This document shows positions 62,495-64,000 of a stretch of DNA of 64,000 bases, piece after piece. The stretch is taken from assembly GCF_030269665.1 (NCBI RefSeq), contig NZ_BSTS01000002.1, forward strand, positions 391,060 to 455,059. Direction: 5' to 3'. Source of the stretch: Actinomycetospora sp. NBRC 106375. GTDB lineage: Bacteria; Actinomycetota; Actinomycetes; Mycobacteriales; Pseudonocardiaceae. The position numbers and the translations under genes were made by a program. Under the pieces are notes generated by a model, which saw only the letters and a program-made list of their open reading frames with translations, was not told the DNA's origin and searched no databases. Numbering within the stretch: the stretch's first letter is position 1; each line of letters starts with the position of its first letter.

Positions 62495-62517
62495 TCTGCA
62501 ACGAGTAGGGACATCTC

Positions 62518-62565
62518 GTGCTGACCCGATCCCGCCGCCTCACCCGCGGCCACAGGCTTCCCTAA
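62518..62565 (+). CDS. Micro-ORF 4: MLTRSRRLTRGHRLP (GTG start)
   Basis: 15 residues with a GTG start and a TAA stop. AGGGA (62507-62511) lies 6 bases upstream. The change of start codon while the frame and length are kept argues for translation. Confidence 0.75.
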   Translation: MLTRSRRLTRGHRLP

Positions 62566-62597
62566 TCTCCACTCGACCTCCGCCAGAAAAGGAAAAG

Positions 62598-62648
62598 ATG
62601 ATGCTCCTCCGTGCTCGCCGCCTCACGCGCGGCCGCCGTCTCCCCTGA
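62598..62648 (+). CDS. Micro-ORF 5: MMLLRARRLTRGRRLP
   Basis: 16 residues if the first of two adjacent ATGs is used, 15 from ATG 62601. AAAAGGA (62587-62592) precedes. Thr3 is Leu here; the core RARRLTRGRRLP is intact. Confidence 0.72.
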   Translation: MMLLRARRLTRGRRLP

Positions 62649-62682
62649 ACGTCTCTCAAGTCCCACCCGAAAAGGACATCGC

Positions 62683-62730
62683 ATGTTGACCCGATCGCAC
62701 CGCCTCACCCGCGGCCGCCGTTCCCCCTGA
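62683..62730 (+). CDS. Micro-ORF 6: MLTRSHRLTRGRRSP
   Basis: 15 residues, stop TGA. AAAAGGA (62670-62675) lies 7 bases before the ATG. Leu2 uses TTG rather than CTG, a synonymous change. Confidence 0.75.
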   Translation: MLTRSHRLTRGRRSP

Positions 62731-62763
62731 CAATCCCGCTGTTCCGCAGAAAGAAGATGTCGG

Positions 62764-62811
62764 ATGCTGACTCGAACCCGCCGCCTCACCCGCGGCAAGC
62801 ATCTTCCCTGA
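62764..62811 (+). CDS. Micro-ORF 7: MLTRTRRLTRGKHLP
   Basis: 15 residues, stop TGA. AAGAAG (62751-62756) is the nearest purine-rich tract. An out-of-frame ATG lies 7 bases earlier. The core is intact. Confidence 0.72.
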   Translation: MLTRTRRLTRGKHLP

Positions 62812-62860
62812 CCGTTCCGAGCACATCACGCGCTCTGGCCCGAAAGGAGGTGACGTCCCG

Positions 62861-62908
62861 ATGCTGACTCGAACCCGCCGCCTCGCCCGCGGTCGCCGCA
62901 CGCCCTGA
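62861..62908 (+). CDS. Micro-ORF 8: MLTRTRRLARGRRTP
   Basis: 15 residues, stop TGA. It has the strongest ribosome site of the array, AAAGGAGGTGA (62843-62853), 7 bases before the ATG. Thr9 is Ala. Confidence 0.78.
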   Translation: MLTRTRRLARGRRTP

Positions 62909-62964
62909 AAGCCGCCGCGCTTCACCCCAAGCAACCACCCTCAACCACCGACGAGGTGCTTCCG

Positions 62965-63012
62965 ATGCTGACTCGTTCCCGCCGCCTGACCCGCGGCCGC
63001 AAGAATGCCTGA
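62965..63012 (+). CDS. Micro-ORF 9: MLTRSRRLTRGRKNA
   Basis: 15 residues, stop TGA. GAGGTG (62953-62958) lies 6 bases before the ATG. It is the last copy, with a different end (KNA in place of xLP), and is followed 58 bases later by the terminator. Confidence 0.75.
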   Translation: MLTRSRRLTRGRKNA

Positions 63013-63070
63013 CTCTCACGGAGCCCCGCCAGAGTGCTTCTACGGGGCAGACACAGCCCGCATCAACCAG

Positions 63071-63109
63071 AGCCCGAGCCGACGCACAGAAGCGCTGGCT
63101 CGGGCTTTT
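63071..63109 (+). terminator. Rho-independent terminator of the plus peptide array
   Basis: AGCCCGAGCC (63071-63080) pairs with GGCTCGGGCT (63097-63106), a 10-base-pair stem with a 16-base loop, followed by TTT. It is the clearest intrinsic terminator in the window and supports transcription of the nine micro-ORFs as one RNA. Confidence 0.8.
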
Positions 63110-63283
63110 CCGCCCTGACACCCCCAAGGTGCTTCGGTCGGCGATTGTAAGTGGCCGCCGATGACGGCTTTCCGGATCAGCTCAGCGATACCGCGGCGCA
63201 AAGCAATCCATAGGGATGAAATTCCCGGGCGTGTGCTCGGAACTCTCCAGATCTGAGCGCTGACGCGCGAGCGCGCGATGCCC

Positions 63284-63358
63284 TGACGGTCCTGGGGGTT
63301 ATCGGCTCGGCACGAACCGGAGTCATCCGCGCCTTCAGGGGGACTGTCCGACGAGCGG
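63284..63358 (+). repeat. IS256-end-like direct repeat, right copy
   Basis: Matches 55416-55464 in two blocks (63284-63310 and 63340-63358) with 29 extra bases between them. The second block ends 20 bases before the stop of the IS256-type transposase fragment, so it is probably the transposon's terminal sequence. The 170 bases between the array terminator and this repeat show no intact gene. Confidence 0.7.
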
Positions 63359-63377
63359 TGTAACTGGCATTGACAGG

Positions 63378-63632
63378 TCAGTTGGTGGTTGACGGGACGA
63401 TACGGCCGGGGAACGCGATCGCGAAGGCGTTCAACGCTGGCTTCCAGCGCATCGCCCAGCGGGTCCGGCCCTTGCCGGTCGGATCGAAGGATCTCGTGAC
63501 GAGGTAGAGGCACTTGAGGGCGGCCTGCTCGGTCGGAAAGTGCCCGCGGGCCTTGACCGCGCGGCGGTAGCGGGCGTTGAGGCTCTCGATCGCGTTGGTC
63601 GAGCAGATCACCTTGCGGATCTCCACGTCGTA
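63378..63632 (-). pseudogene. IS256/Mutator-family transposase, C-terminal fragment
   Basis: About 84 residues remain, reading VEIRKVICSTNAIESLNARY, RRAVKARGHFPTEQAALKCL and a Trp-containing NRW-like end (RTRWAMRWKPALNAFAI). STNAIESLN and the RGHFP turn mark the end of the IS256 DDE transposase, including the region after the catalytic Glu. The N-terminal part is missing because another IS begins at 63633. Not functional. Confidence 0.85.
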
Positions 63633-64000
63633 GAGCCTGTTGCAAAATCAGCGTGTCGCAGGAGTGGATCTTTGGGTGCGGTGGCGAGGATGAGCAGCGT
63701 GGCCCGCTCGTACCGTCCCGTGCAGCGTGACCAGGGGTTCTTGTTGCCGCCGGACATGCGTGAATGGCTGCCCGAGGACCATCTGGTCTGGCTGGTGCTC
63801 GAGATCGTGCCCCAGCTGGATCGTTCGCAGTTGCATGCCCGGCACCCGAACATCGGGGCGGGGCGGTCGGCCTACGACCCCGACCTGCTGCTCGCCCTGT
63901 TGATCTACGCCTATTGCCACGGGGTTCGCTCATCGCGGCAGATCCAGCAGCGCTGCGTCACGGACGTGGCATTCCGGGTGCTGTGCGCCCAGGACGTCCC
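63633..64000 (+). mobile_element. IS1182-like insertion sequence, left end, inserted in the IS256 remnant
   Basis: GAGCCTGTTGCAAAATCA (63633-63650) is a terminal sequence of the type found on IS1182/IS4-like elements, and starts exactly where the IS256 transposase frame is broken. The transposase gene follows 40 bases later. The right end is beyond the window. Confidence 0.75.
63690..64000 (+). CDS. IS1182-family transposase, N-terminal part (runs off the window)
   Basis: From ATG 63690, open to the window edge (103 codons). It begins MSSVARSYRPVQRDQGFLLP, followed by DMREWLPEDHLVWLVLEIV, then GAGRSAYDPDLLLALLIYAY and GVRSSRQIQQRCVTDVAFR. PxDMRxWLPxDHL and the YDPxLLLxLLIYAYCxGxRSSRxIxxxCxxDxAFR segment are the N-terminal DUF772 pattern of IS1182 transposases. 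Whether the element is intact cannot be seen. Confidence 0.88.
   Translation, partial: MSSVARSYRPVQRDQGFLLPPDMREWLPEDHLVWLVLEIVPQLDRSQLHARHPNIGAGRSAYDPDLLLALLIYAYCHGVRSSRQIQQRCVTDVAFRVLCAQDV

Noticed and set aside
62269..63012. CRISPR-like or plain DNA repeat interpretation of the micro-ORF array
   Set aside because: Units are not identical, spacing is irregular (about 70-105 bases), differences fall at codon third positions, and each unit has a start, stop and ribosome site. No cas genes are present.
63040..63933. A 297-codon minus-strand frame spanning the terminator and two IS pieces
   Set aside because: It crosses an intrinsic terminator and an IS junction, which no single real gene would do; the transposase pieces read in other frames.

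Overview
This is a 64 kb window of a very GC-rich actinobacterial chromosome, most likely from the Pseudonocardiales (Pseudonocardia or a relative). The evidence is the codon use, many GTG starts with GTGA or ATGA overlaps, leaderless genes with a TANNNT box 6-8 bases before the start, an F420-type oxidoreductase, a mycothiol-linked DinB/MPI family protein, DUF3040, DUF2505 and DUF1707 proteins, and a propane-type di-iron monooxygenase. The genus is an inference. No tRNA, rRNA or CRISPR was seen.

Layout. (1) 1-6.4 kb: a catabolic operon of acyl-CoA carboxylase beta (cut by the window edge) and alpha subunits, an LLM oxidoreductase, an acyl-CoA ligase and an acyl-CoA dehydrogenase. (2) 6.4-12.6 kb: a GNAT acetyltransferase, two related membrane proteins, metY with a CoA-binding protein, a TetR/epimerase pair with a clear palindromic operator, and an N-terminally shortened acyl-CoA-dehydrogenase-like protein. 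(3) 12.6-20.3 kb, minus strand: an IniA/IniC-like stress operon of ECF sigma factor, dynamin-like GTPase, kinase-like protein lacking the catalytic Asp, Asp-rich repeat protein, GrpE-head protein, second dynamin-like GTPase, acidic protein and Hsp70. (4) 20.5-28.3 kb: hrpA, two tandem glutaminases and small membrane or stress proteins (DUF3040, DUF1707, SPFH, PspC).

(5) 28.5-43.6 kb: a propane-monooxygenase-type locus. It holds prmABCD, a dedicated GroEL, an alcohol dehydrogenase, an amidohydrolase, a DUF59 protein, four little-known small genes and a GAF/Fis-type activator. Two paralogous IclR regulators bracket it. The plausible route is alkane or ketone hydroxylation, then alcohol oxidation, with chaperonin and DUF59 helping to assemble the di-iron enzyme. 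(6) 44-53.5 kb: housekeeping and accessory genes (DUF2505, NERD-like, MFS, GIY-YIG-like, DksA/TraR-like, lipid-kinase-like, HAD phosphatase, CinA-like, copper P-type ATPase, CsbD).

(7) 53.6-64 kb: an accessory region with decayed DNA and IS pieces. Between 55.4 and 63.1 kb lies what I think is the most novel content. A sensor Ser/Thr kinase with an external beta-propeller, a membrane M50 metalloprotease with an FHA tail, and a divergent FHA-DNA-binding protein are flanked by two arrays of tiny genes. These encode about 15-residue basic peptides of the form MLTRxRRLTRGRxxP: nine copies on the plus strand, and three plus two related small ORFs on the minus strand. The kinase, protease and regulator look like a signalling and processing apparatus for these peptides. 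The plus array ends in an intrinsic terminator and the whole block is bracketed by a direct repeat derived from an IS256-like end. A nested IS1182-like element runs off the right edge.
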